Source: Barthelona sp. PCE (Eukaryota; Metamonada: BaSk clade). Taken from it: a stretch of DNA of 64,000 nt. The DNA is taken from the NCBI GenBank assembly GCA_040285745.1, contig JAUFOR010000005.1, positions 620,001 through 684,000 on the forward strand. Reading direction: 5' to 3'. The notes under the pieces are model-generated. The model ran no database searches. It worked only from the letters and a program-made list of their open reading frames with translations, and was not told the origin of the DNA. A program made the position numbers and the translations under genes. This document shows positions 26,972 through 35,721 of the stretch, in pieces; positions within the stretch are counted from its first letter, which is position 1, and each line of letters starts with the position of its first letter.

Positions 26972-27649
26972 TTCGAAACAAAGACAATTGGTTCAAAAAG
27001 GAGAAAATAGGTAAAACGCTTAAAATGTAGATTTCACTAATATATCGCGTGAGTGGTGGTGATTTACCGTCAAACAGAACCACTGAACACAAACATTGAT
27101 CGTAAATCATACTATATTGCAACTTACAATTCAGTTTTGCAATGCCGCGATACAAGCAAGCCCTTCGTTTGTAACACTATTTCAGACACATGGATACATC
27201 AAAACACCTCTGCTTATGGTGCAAAATTTGTGAGATAGCTCCTATCTCAGCACTCTTCAATTCAGCCACAAACACTTATACAATGTGCATCTGTAACACA
27301 ATAGACGAACTTAACCGGCCCTAAAATGCTGACCCTAGTTCAAAAAATGCCATATAAGGTGTAGAAAATTGTTTACATCTTTCGCAGTCTTTACATCCAT
27401 ATCAGTCATGTGCAACATCTTAAACTTCATATATTTTACCATCTTTGTGTAAGATATGTGCCTAATCATTAGTACTATACAATGATCCTTTTTTGATAAA
27501 TGTTTTTGATGAGGCAATTAATATCCAATATGGGAATAGTTTAAATCAAAATTCAAGGTATACTTCGTATCAAGCAGATTCACTATTCCTTCTGCCTGTT
27601 ATTAGTATTTCAACTTTTTATGGAAAGAAAACATTTGTTTCTGTAGAAA
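26972..27649. other. AT-rich intergenic region between divergent genes
   Basis: A 678 bp gap. On the minus strand CCTTTTTGA (27001-26993) lies 22 nt before the ATG at 26971, a one-base variant of the shared element. Short open frames here are AT-rich and carry no recognisable domain. No tRNA or repeat was seen. Confidence 0.5.
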
Positions 27650-28600
27650 ATGGACTACGGCAGCATCGGAGGGGCAGATGTGAAACCATGTGACACTAAC
27701 TCTCGCATTTTATTTTTCGTTAAGACAGTTTTTGACATTTCTGTAAGCATTGCGACGTATTACAGCATTTATTTGAGCTTGGTACAGGGAAAATCTTTTC
27801 GTAGTACGAATAACTTGTTCAGTTCAGTCTTATTGAGCATATTTCTCGCTCTTCCACTTGTTCTGGGTGCTTTCAAATGGTTAAGAACGGAAGTCGTGGT
27901 GGGGCACATGGGTCTGACGGCGTCAGCCATCCTCGATATTGCTCTGTTGGCGGTATTACTGACCTGTTGCGTGTTTGGCAGTAACAAAAGTGTCTTGCTT
28001 ACCACGCTGGTATTAGTCCTGCTCAGCAAATGCGTGATGCCATCAACCAGGTACTCTTGGTGGAGCATGTCCCTACATGAAGGCAGGGATCTCATTGCTA
28101 GACTCAAAAGCGAGAAGCCCATCTTAAAGCACGGTTTTTACCAGTCAGTATCCCGATTCAATACAGTTGAGGAGTTCACCATTGATTCTATCGTGGACCA
28201 CACAGAGGACTGCGATATTCCAACCAGTTCACCAATGTATTTACTGCAAGTTGGAACCAGTTTTAGTCCTGGTGATAAGTTCACAGAGGATCTTGAGGAG
28301 TATTTCCTCAGAAAGAGCGAGCGGGAGTATACCGGGGGAAAGGTGCAGATGAAGTGGGGTGTGCAGCAATCTCTTCCATCGCTTGAGAAAGTCAAGAAGT
28401 TTTTAATTGTGATTTCTCAGAAGAGTACCGGGTTTGTCGGTATTAAATGGTGCATCATGCTACTTCTGGCGCCATGTCAGCTGTGGTACACGTTCCGGAT
28501 CTCGTGTACCGCAGGTGTGCTAAAACTGAAAATGATTAAAAAGTACTACTGTCATGAAGACGGTCCTAAATCAGTTGAGCGCTATTACCATTACAACTAA
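27650..28600 (+). CDS. Multi-pass membrane protein of unknown function, 316 aa
   Basis: Not recognised. Four hydrophobic helices lie in the first half (about residues 20-44, 57-79, 88-111 and 115-131, for example MGLTASAILDIALLAVLLTC). A soluble segment of about 125 residues follows (KSEKPILKHGFYQSVSRF, VDHTEDCDIPTSSPMYLL, GGKVQMKWGVQQSLPSLEKV). A last hydrophobic stretch is near 259-280 (GIKWCIMLLLAPCQLWYTF). The N-terminus MDYGSIGGADVKPCD has no signal peptide. Cys residues are frequent near the helices. It sits between two long genes and runs in the same direction as the 29289 gene, with no sign that the two are co-transcribed across 688 bp. GC content is higher than in the 29289 gene. Confidence 0.6.
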   Translation: MDYGSIGGADVKPCDTNSRILFFVKTVFDISVSIATYYSIYLSLVQGKSFRSTNNLFSSVLLSIFLALPLVLGAFKWLRTEVVVGHMGLTASAILDIALLAVLLTCCVFGSNKSVLLTTLVLVLLSKCVMPSTRYSWWSMSLHEGRDLIARLKSEKPILKHGFYQSVSRFNTVEEFTIDSIVDHTEDCDIPTSSPMYLLQVGTSFSPGDKFTEDLEEYFLRKSEREYTGGKVQMKWGVQQSLPSLEKVKKFLIVISQKSTGFVGIKWCIMLLLAPCQLWYTFRISCTAGVLKLKMIKKYYCHEDGPKSVERYYHYN

Positions 28601-29288
28601 CTTTATGTGGAAGTATGTATTGTTTATAATGTTATTAAACAGGAATCACGAATTTACTAATAGAAAAGTAACAAAAGGCGACTACTCAGAAACTTTGTTT
28701 ATGTACCCGAAAATAGACTGAGTACGCAGCTTGTTGAACGTGTACATTGGTCATGAAAAAGCTTAGAAAGAGGATATTCGGTTAAGCAGTGCAGTATGCG
28801 TATCGATATGCAGGTGGTGCCGCACAAGTTTCAATCAGAGAAATGAACTAATTTACAGAATAAAACTCATTGTTCAAAGAGTATATGCAGAAAATATTGA
28901 ATCTTTGCAAAGTATAGTGATTTAGGGATATAAAATGCATCCACAGGTTTCAACATCAGTACAATTGCGAATAAAGCTAAAGTTTGTTTCTCAGATTTCG
29001 TTGTGAAATTCTTTCTTTACTTCGATTGTATGAGCGATTGCACTTGTTAAATATCTTATACAGAGGGCTTTCTGTGGGGTTTATCTTTGAATGTGGGTCA
29101 TATGCGCTTGCATCTGGGCTATATGACGAATTATAATTTTATAACTGCGTATATTCGGATTTAGTATATTTTGCAGTGCCCATACATTTTATAATATCCT
29201 AAAATGCGCACTTACTTGTTTAAATTAAGTGGAATGATGATTTATGATGTTTTTGATTTGATCATCTTTTTCAAGCTTTGTTTTTGTA
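28601..29288. other. AT-rich intergenic region with initiator-like element at its end
   Basis: A 688 bp very AT-rich gap. CTTTTTCA at 29266-29273, with its A 16 nt before the ATG at 29289, matches the shared upstream element. No ORF, tRNA or repeat worth reporting. Confidence 0.5.
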
Positions 29289-32200
29289 ATGTCCCTGTTG
29301 GAGAATATTCAACGGTGGGTCGACGATCACAGGATGTTGGATAAATCCTTTGAGGAGTTGAAACAAGTTTCATTCTCATTTACTTCATTAAAAATACATA
29401 TTAATGAATCAAATAGCTTTAAATTTGATTTGACTTGCAAAGAAACTAATCAATCTGCCACAATTAAATTCGAATATGATTTTAAGCTTATATGCATTGA
29501 TGCTCAATCGACTGCAAAACCACCAACACTCTTAGATGTTTTCTGCTTATATATTGGTTTTAAGTTGATCATTAGTAACCCTAGAATTCATTCGTTAACG
29601 AAATGGATTTACTTTTTGCTGTATAGAAGCGTTTCATTACCAGAAGAAATTAGTTTAAGAGTTTTTGATTCAATTGAAATTGAGAAGCTGCTCAAATCTG
29701 TCAGTCCTTGGAGTGGAGATATTACTATTGTGGTTGAAAATCTTGTATCTCTGTATTCTTCATTTATTTCTAACTATCAAAGGCATTTTATCTCCCTATT
29801 GGCGGCATCTGGCTTTTTTTCTCTTTTTCCATATGAAAGAACTGGGTTTAAAACGTTTTGGAGTGCTGTTAATTCCAAATCGTTGAATTCAGCAGAAACA
29901 ACCAAATTTATAATATGCAGGAATGTTGAAAGTTTGCATACTGTTCTTCTTTATGATAATCTATGTCCAGAACTTGACTTTTCTGATTGTTCAGATCCTG
30001 AAACCGTTAAGATTATTATGGAATCGATTGGAACATCTGAAGTTAATATTCCTTTTGATTTTGGAAACAATCAACATTCTGAAGAGGATAGCATTCTAAC
30101 AAGTGCCTTTAAAAAAAAAAAGATTTGGTCACTTTTATCGAAACATGTGGACATTTATGAAGCATATCCGCCATTTTTTGAGTTAGAACTTCATGAAAAG
30201 CTTAGTTTCCTGGGAGGTTTTGTTTCAGATTCAAAAATTTCAGATCACAATGTTAAAGAAAGTCTTAAAATTGCTAGTGAGGGTTCTGATGAAGCTGTAA
30301 TGAAAGTTATATGGTCAAATACGAGAAGACCCGTTGATCTATTCATAAATGATGATGGATCAGTTGATGTTGATTTGTTTAACTTCATTCCCGTTTTTGA
30401 AACTTTCGATTTTTTTCATCTTTCAGACTCCATTGTTGGTAATATTATTGAAAGATTTATGGAACATCCTGGTTATAATAATTACATCAACATTAATGGA
30501 GTATGGTCGTGTTTAAGATGCAAAGTTGCAGCTCACAGAATTGTACTACATAATCATGAAGTAAGAGACTTTTTTAGGTCTTCCTTTTCAGATGATGACC
30601 GAGCATTACATATGGATCCTTTTTATTCAGAGGACGTGCATCCTGAACAGCAAGAACTTAAAGATATTTATCAACGTAAATATGATCGAATTATTGCTGG
30701 TGAATCTGAAATATCTCAGATAAATAATGTAGCAATTCCTAAAACTAAGTTGTATCGACATGAAAAAGTTAATAAGTTGGATTTTCTTATCTTTTTTGTT
30801 AATCAGTTAATTGATTTTACTTCAAAAGACCCGTTAATGCAGATTGTTTTCAATATTGTATTTCAGGGATATCCACCTTTGGATGATTTTAGCCACTTTC
30901 CAGACGTACGCTTCCAAAATTTTATATTAAATGTTATGAAGCAAATTCATAAAGATAATTTCATTTTTCGGTTTTGTTTTATATTATTCTCTTTCATTCC
31001 ATTTTCACATGTGAAGAACTCCATAAAGATATTCCTTGGTTTAGATAGTGATAGACACATGCTTATTCAAAAAATTCAGAAAGATTATTGGTATTTGTTT
31101 TTCAATACATGGTCAAACATCAGTTCACCATTGATAGATTGTTTGAAATTTAAATCTCCATATATCACTATACTTGCTAGCGAATTTTGGAGTCCATCGT
31201 ACATTCCTCCAGTAACCCAACCAGTTTTGTTTAAAATTTTGTGGTACACAACCTGTAATCCTTCAAATTTATTGCAGCATTGCTGGGATACTGTGTTGCA
31301 AGTGTGTGATCCTGTTTATCTGTTTTATGAAGGTCAAAAATTAAACAAACTTCACCTTGTTCTTTATCTTGAAGCTTCCTCAGCAAAATATGTACAACAG
31401 TTAAGTAGGGAAAGCTGCATAAGAATACTTTCAGATCTATGTTCCTTTAGTACTTATGAGCACGTTAAACGATGGTGGGAATCCATTTCAACTCTTTTTA
31501 ATCCAATTTTGTTCAGGAATGTACATTTTGTTAAGTGCTTTGTCCCTAAAAACTTTGAATCTTTGGATAAACAGCTATGTATTGATATCATTAAATCTGT
31601 TAAGCATAAATATTATGTTGAGATGTCAAAAGATTCAGGTTTGGATATAGTTGAGAGTTTTACCTCAGCTGACACTTTGTATGTCGATATGAGCAACATA
31701 GATCAGGAAACTGGATTGAGTGTTATACGCTCATTTATCAAGGAACGCTTTGGAATGAACTGGGATATTGAACTGTTAGAGAAATTATTCCATTCTTTCC
31801 TTAACAGTAATCATGAAATGGTTGACAGTATCAAATTTGATAAAACGCACATTAGTTATTGGGCTTTTTCATTAATTTTTTTAGAGAATCCAAATACTCA
31901 GTTTTTCAAAAAACAATCTTCTACTTTATTTTCCAATCCTTCAAAACATATTAAAATAACACAATTTAGTGATTTTATTTCCTCTTATTTTGATAATTCA
32001 GATGATTTTACTTCATTATCAGGAATTAAAAATGCTATGCTGAAGTTTGAAGAAGAACATTGTTTTATGCCAATTATTCAGAACCAAATGGGATTGTTTA
32101 ATATGTGCGTGATTAATAATTTGCAGAGTATGAAAATTGTCATAGATAAGCAGAATTTTGCTGAATTTCTCAAATTTTTAGTGAATGAAGTGATGCTTTT

Positions 32201-35200
32201 CGAAGCAGATATCAGCAATTTGTGGAATTCATTCAAACATAACAAGTATTACATGGAAATTATGTGTGAAAATGAAGAAATATTCAACCTTTTTGCTTCA
32301 AATCTTCAACTCCAAGACTGTGCACATTTAGACATCAAACAATGCTCCAAATTACTTGGTTTTGGAGTATCTCTCAACGATTCCGATAGATCTACATTAT
32401 GGCAGCTTTTGCCGTTAAACGTTGACGCGATTATTAAATGTGATGGTGAAAACAAAGAGGATGTATTCAAAAAATTTGTACCCCTGTTAAAGGTCGCTGA
32501 CTGTATGCACCTTGAGAAAGCTGATTGTTTAGATTTGCTTACTATGGGATCAAAAACTTTCAATTTTAATCACAGTATGTTGTGGCACGTTCTTCCTTCG
32601 CCTTTAAAAGCCATTTTAGCAAACGAGCATCTGTGCCGAGAATACCTTCAGTATGTCACTCTCACAGATTGCGCTAATTTTAATGTCGAACAGTGCGCTA
32701 AACTCCTTAAATATGGGGCAGATGAGGGTATTACGAATATGATATGGCAGGTGCTTCCATCAAAATCACGCATTCTTGCAGCAGTTAATAATGATTATTA
32801 TGATGAAGACGAAGCAATATTTGATTCATACTTTAATATGTTTAGTATCTCGGATTGTGTACATTTGGATACTGCTGATTGTGTTAAGCTTCTTAGCTTT
32901 GGAACAAGAGTATCATTCGCCCTAGAGGCTACAAGTGATGTTCAATACAAAGAACAGTTATTAAATATATGGCAAACTATACCATATCCAGCAACCATTT
33001 TTTTAACTTATTATTATCATTTATTTTTGACTTATGTTCCAATCATCAATAGATCACACCTAATGGATCTTTCTGACGAAGATCTAATAACTGTATGTAA
33101 GAACATTTTGAAGTTCTCCGTCGAACATCCGAACAGCATCTCTGTAAGTCTTTGGAATGGTATGAACGATTGTGTTAAGCTTGTTAAGTTCCTCGAATTT
33201 GATTCCTACGTGGCCAACAAGCATCTAATTAGGCCCAACGACTATGATACGCTACATCATAAGTACATTGTTAAAATTCTTGAGTTTCAACTCAATGATG
33301 AAGAAGATAAACGACGAAGGTGGAAGTACATGTCGTACATCCGAAACCCCTTGCAGAGTATTCTGAATGACATAAAGGAGGATGAAGTTGGCCATCCAGT
33401 GAACATAGATAAGTTGCAGTTGTTCATGGATTCTGTAGATTTCTGCTTCCAATCCAACTTTCATAATTTAACGAGTGACGAACAAGAAGTGCTCAGGCTG
33501 TATTTGACCACTATTGAATCAAAAGAACTGTTGAAGGTTTTAAGAAAGCTGAAAGAACTCTCTGTCGATCTCAAGTATCTGATGGATCTTTCTAATGAAA
33601 ATAATGTAAGAACTGTATGTGAGAACATTTTGAAGTTCTCCGTCGAACATCCGAACAGCATCTCTGTGAGTCTTTGGAATGGTATGAACGATTGTGTTAA
33701 GCTTGTTAAGTTCCTCGAATTTGATTCCTACATGGCCAACAAGCATCTAATTAGGCCCAACGACTATGATACGCTACATCATAAGTACATTGTTAAAATT
33801 CTTGAGTTTCAACTCAATGATGAAGAAGATAAACGACGAAGGTGGAAGTACATGTCGTACATCCGAAACCCCTTGCAGAGTATTCTGAATGACATAAAGG
33901 AGGATGAAGTTGGCCATCCAGTGAACATAGATAAGTTGCAGTTGTTCATGGATTCTGTAGATTTCTGCTTCCAATCCAACTTTCATAATTTAACGAGTGA
34001 CGAACAAGAAGTACTCAGCCTGTACTTGGCCACTATCGAATCAAAAGAACTGTTGAAGGTTTTAGAAAAGTTGAAAGAACTTTCTGTCGATCTTAAGTAT
34101 CTGAAAGGAGTTCGTTCAGTGAATGCTGCTAAGATTGTTTCATATGCTGACTGTCATCCTGAATATAAGTTCTATGACGCTATTGACAAACATAGGAAGA
34201 AGTTTTACTCTGATTTTCAAGCTAAGCAGCTGAAAAATGATAAGACTCGTTTTGTTTCTAGTAATAACAGTGCCATAGCTTTTTATGATGTTGGTGATCG
34301 TAAGCAATTTGAAAAGAAAGGTTGCTTCATTTGTTGTTCTGTAATGTACACCATACTATTCTTCCTTTGTTTGTCTATCATTTTCTTCGCAGCTGTTTAT
34401 TTTCCACACAACCGCAAACTACTAGTGTTTGACGGAACCGATGATTTAGTGTTTTCCTTTGATACAACAAGAAACTGGTTCAATTTCAATGTCAATCCTG
34501 ACAAACCGCTACCTATGAATGAGTATCTTTTAATCGTTGGGTCACTACTTTTTGTCACGATTATTCTGGGTTTGTTTTCCAAGCGTGAGAATGCACATGA
34601 TGGTTGGTTTTGCTCATATATCTTTGGTATCATTTTTTCCGTATTGGCAATATTTGGTAATGTTTGTTACAACGGATTCATTGGTTTACCCTCCCTCTTT
34701 GCCGGAATATCATTGCTTTGTTGTATTTGGAGTCCTCAATTATCGTTCTCCTTCTTAATGTTTTCTGTGGTTCCTCTTTTTTGCTGGACAAATTGGTGGG
34801 AAGATCTAGACATCAAAGGTTCTTTCTTTCTGACTACAGTTATTGGTACCATTGTAACAGCTGTTTTCGAAGCATACATTTCTTCTATCGCCATCTTAGT
34901 ACTATTTATTGGGTCGATTTTTACTGCATTTTTTAACTCTTCTGTGAAGTTTTGGGACTTAGTATGCATTATTATAGTATTATTATTAGTAGGTATTGTT
35001 GTATTGGGTATTTTGGTAGTATGTATACATTCCCAAAAGAAGATAATAGATGTATCTAATGGCAAAAACGAAAATTGCCATTTCCAGATAAAGATAACTG
35101 AAGACAACGACAAAGACAAAGGGAAAGAAAAGTATACCCATGTAGGTGTTGAAAAACACAGTGAACTATTCTATCCTGAGAACCACAGCCAGTTTTACAC

Positions 35201-35687
35201 GCTTGTTGATAAAAGTAACAAGCGTATTCGATATATGTTCCCATGGTTCCGTGTTTTTGGTTCTCCAAGCTGGTATAAAACTAAAAGCATGGCGTTTGTC
35301 TCATATAAAGAGTATGTGGACAACAAACAGGAGGATGACACGATGTTTGCTTTCAAGAATGTAGTCAACACATATAATTATGACATCTACGGTCTCCACA
35401 CAATCGCCAATATGCTCAGTGATATCATCAGCAGTGATCCAGATTTTTTCAAACATTTGGAGATCCATCTTGTTGTTATCACTGAAAAAAATGAAAGCTC
35501 ATCGATGATACCACGCTTCAGAGATGCTCTGGAATGTTTCAAACCCAATTTCCAACTCGAAGATTCTCACATGGGTATTCACCCTGTTAATGACGTAAAA
35601 AAATCTGCTTGTGATGTCACAATGCTGCTACACAATAAGACAGTGGGTGTCATCCCATTTATTGTGCGCTTTGTCGAACTAAATTAA
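29289..35687 (+). CDS. Giant AT-rich protein with internal repeats and C-terminal multi-membrane domain, 2,132 aa
   Basis: Not recognised as a known family. Residues 1-1000 are mostly helical and rich in Phe, Ser, Asn and Lys, with no signal peptide. From about 1007 to 1250 there are four units of about 60 residues with the pattern DCxHLDxxxCxKLLxFG followed by W(Q/H)xLP (nt about 32308, 32497, 32665 and 32848). A 173-174 residue unit then occurs twice in tandem (about 1258-1431 and 1432-1605), nearly identical in DNA. About eight hydrophobic helices lie at 1678-1915 (for example YLLIVGSLLFVTIILGLF), with a cytosolic or lumenal tail of about 215 residues that includes IHLVVITEKNES. Codon use is far more AT-rich than in neighbouring genes. 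The stop overlaps its poly(A) signal (TAATAAA). Possibly a membrane-anchored scaffold; no function can be assigned. Confidence 0.65.
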   Translation: MSLLENIQRWVDDHRMLDKSFEELKQVSFSFTSLKIHINESNSFKFDLTCKETNQSATIKFEYDFKLICIDAQSTAKPPTLLDVFCLYIGFKLIISNPRIHSLTKWIYFLLYRSVSLPEEISLRVFDSIEIEKLLKSVSPWSGDITIVVENLVSLYSSFISNYQRHFISLLAASGFFSLFPYERTGFKTFWSAVNSKSLNSAETTKFIICRNVESLHTVLLYDNLCPELDFSDCSDPETVKIIMESIGTSEVNIPFDFGNNQHSEEDSILTSAFKKKKIWSLLSKHVDIYEAYPPFFELELHEKLSFLGGFVSDSKISDHNVKESLKIASEGSDEAVMKVIWSNTRRPVDLFINDDGSVDVDLFNFIPVFETFDFFHLSDSIVGNIIERFMEHPGYNNYININGVWSCLRCKVAAHRIVLHNHEVRDFFRSSFSDDDRALHMDPFYSEDVHPEQQELKDIYQRKYDRIIAGESEISQINNVAIPKTKLYRHEKVNKLDFLIFFVNQLIDFTSKDPLMQIVFNIVFQGYPPLDDFSHFPDVRFQNFILNVMKQIHKDNFIFRFCFILFSFIPFSHVKNSIKIFLGLDSDRHMLIQKIQKDYWYLFFNTWSNISSPLIDCLKFKSPYITILASEFWSPSYIPPVTQPVLFKILWYTTCNPSNLLQHCWDTVLQVCDPVYLFYEGQKLNKLHLVLYLEASSAKYVQQLSRESCIRILSDLCSFSTYEHVKRWWESISTLFNPILFRNVHFVKCFVPKNFESLDKQLCIDIIKSVKHKYYVEMSKDSGLDIVESFTSADTLYVDMSNIDQETGLSVIRSFIKERFGMNWDIELLEKLFHSFLNSNHEMVDSIKFDKTHISYWAFSLIFLENPNTQFFKKQSSTLFSNPSKHIKITQFSDFISSYFDNSDDFTSLSGIKNAMLKFEEEHCFMPIIQNQMGLFNMCVINNLQSMKIVIDKQNFAEFLKFLVNEVMLFEADISNLWNSFKHNKYYMEIMCENEEIFNLFASNLQLQDCAHLDIKQCSKLLGFGVSLNDSDRSTLWQLLPLNVDAIIKCDGENKEDVFKKFVPLLKVADCMHLEKADCLDLLTMGSKTFNFNHSMLWHVLPSPLKAILANEHLCREYLQYVTLTDCANFNVEQCAKLLKYGADEGITNMIWQVLPSKSRILAAVNNDYYDEDEAIFDSYFNMFSISDCVHLDTADCVKLLSFGTRVSFALEATSDVQYKEQLLNIWQTIPYPATIFLTYYYHLFLTYVPIINRSHLMDLSDEDLITVCKNILKFSVEHPNSISVSLWNGMNDCVKLVKFLEFDSYVANKHLIRPNDYDTLHHKYIVKILEFQLNDEEDKRRRWKYMSYIRNPLQSILNDIKEDEVGHPVNIDKLQLFMDSVDFCFQSNFHNLTSDEQEVLRLYLTTIESKELLKVLRKLKELSVDLKYLMDLSNENNVRTVCENILKFSVEHPNSISVSLWNGMNDCVKLVKFLEFDSYMANKHLIRPNDYDTLHHKYIVKILEFQLNDEEDKRRRWKYMSYIRNPLQSILNDIKEDEVGHPVNIDKLQLFMDSVDFCFQSNFHNLTSDEQEVLSLYLATIESKELLKVLEKLKELSVDLKYLKGVRSVNAAKIVSYADCHPEYKFYDAIDKHRKKFYSDFQAKQLKNDKTRFVSSNNSAIAFYDVGDRKQFEKKGCFICCSVMYTILFFLCLSIIFFAAVYFPHNRKLLVFDGTDDLVFSFDTTRNWFNFNVNPDKPLPMNEYLLIVGSLLFVTIILGLFSKRENAHDGWFCSYIFGIIFSVLAIFGNVCYNGFIGLPSLFAGISLLCCIWSPQLSFSFLMFSVVPLFCWTNWWEDLDIKGSFFLTTVIGTIVTAVFEAYISSIAILVLFIGSIFTAFFNSSVKFWDLVCIIIVLLLVGIVVLGILVVCIHSQKKIIDVSNGKNENCHFQIKITEDNDKDKGKEKYTHVGVEKHSELFYPENHSQFYTLVDKSNKRIRYMFPWFRVFGSPSWYKTKSMAFVSYKEYVDNKQEDDTMFAFKNVVNTYNYDIYGLHTIANMLSDIISSDPDFFKHLEIHLVVITEKNESSSMIPRFRDALECFKPNFQLEDSHMGIHPVNDVKKSACDVTMLLHNKTVGVIPFIVRFVELN
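33061..34104 (+). repeat. Two-copy in-frame tandem duplication of about 522 bp
   Basis: Copy 1 runs about 33061-33579 and copy 2 about 33580-34104. Over most of the length the copies differ at only scattered bases (for example TCTGTAAGT against TCTGTGAGT near 33144 and 33666). Divergence increases at the two ends, where a 3 bp indel gives LMDLSDEDLITVC against LMDLSNENNVRTVC. The frame is kept, so the protein gains one 174-residue unit. The near identity points to recent duplication or ongoing gene conversion. Confidence 0.9.
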
Positions 35688-35721
35688 TAAAATCAAATTA
35701 AATCAAATTTATTTTGCTAGA
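35685..35721. terminator. Overlapping poly(A) signals between the 29289 gene and the NRPS
   Basis: Stops of the convergent genes are 34 bp apart. The plus gene has AATAAA at 35686-35691, overlapping its own TAA stop. The minus-strand NRPS has AATAAA at 35713-35708 (TTTATT on plus), nine bases after its stop. Presence of a eukaryotic-type signal right after the NRPS supports nuclear expression of that gene. Confidence 0.65.

Noticed and set aside
26972-29288. tRNA or other structured RNA genes in the AT-rich gaps
   Set aside because: No T-loop GGTTCRANNCC-like box with matching acceptor stem, and no stable long hairpin, was found by eye.
27650-35687. Homology between the soluble parts of the 316- and 2,132-residue membrane proteins
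   Set aside because: Only a short hydrophobic strand (KFLIVISQKSTG against IHLVVITEKNES) looks alike, which is too little to claim.
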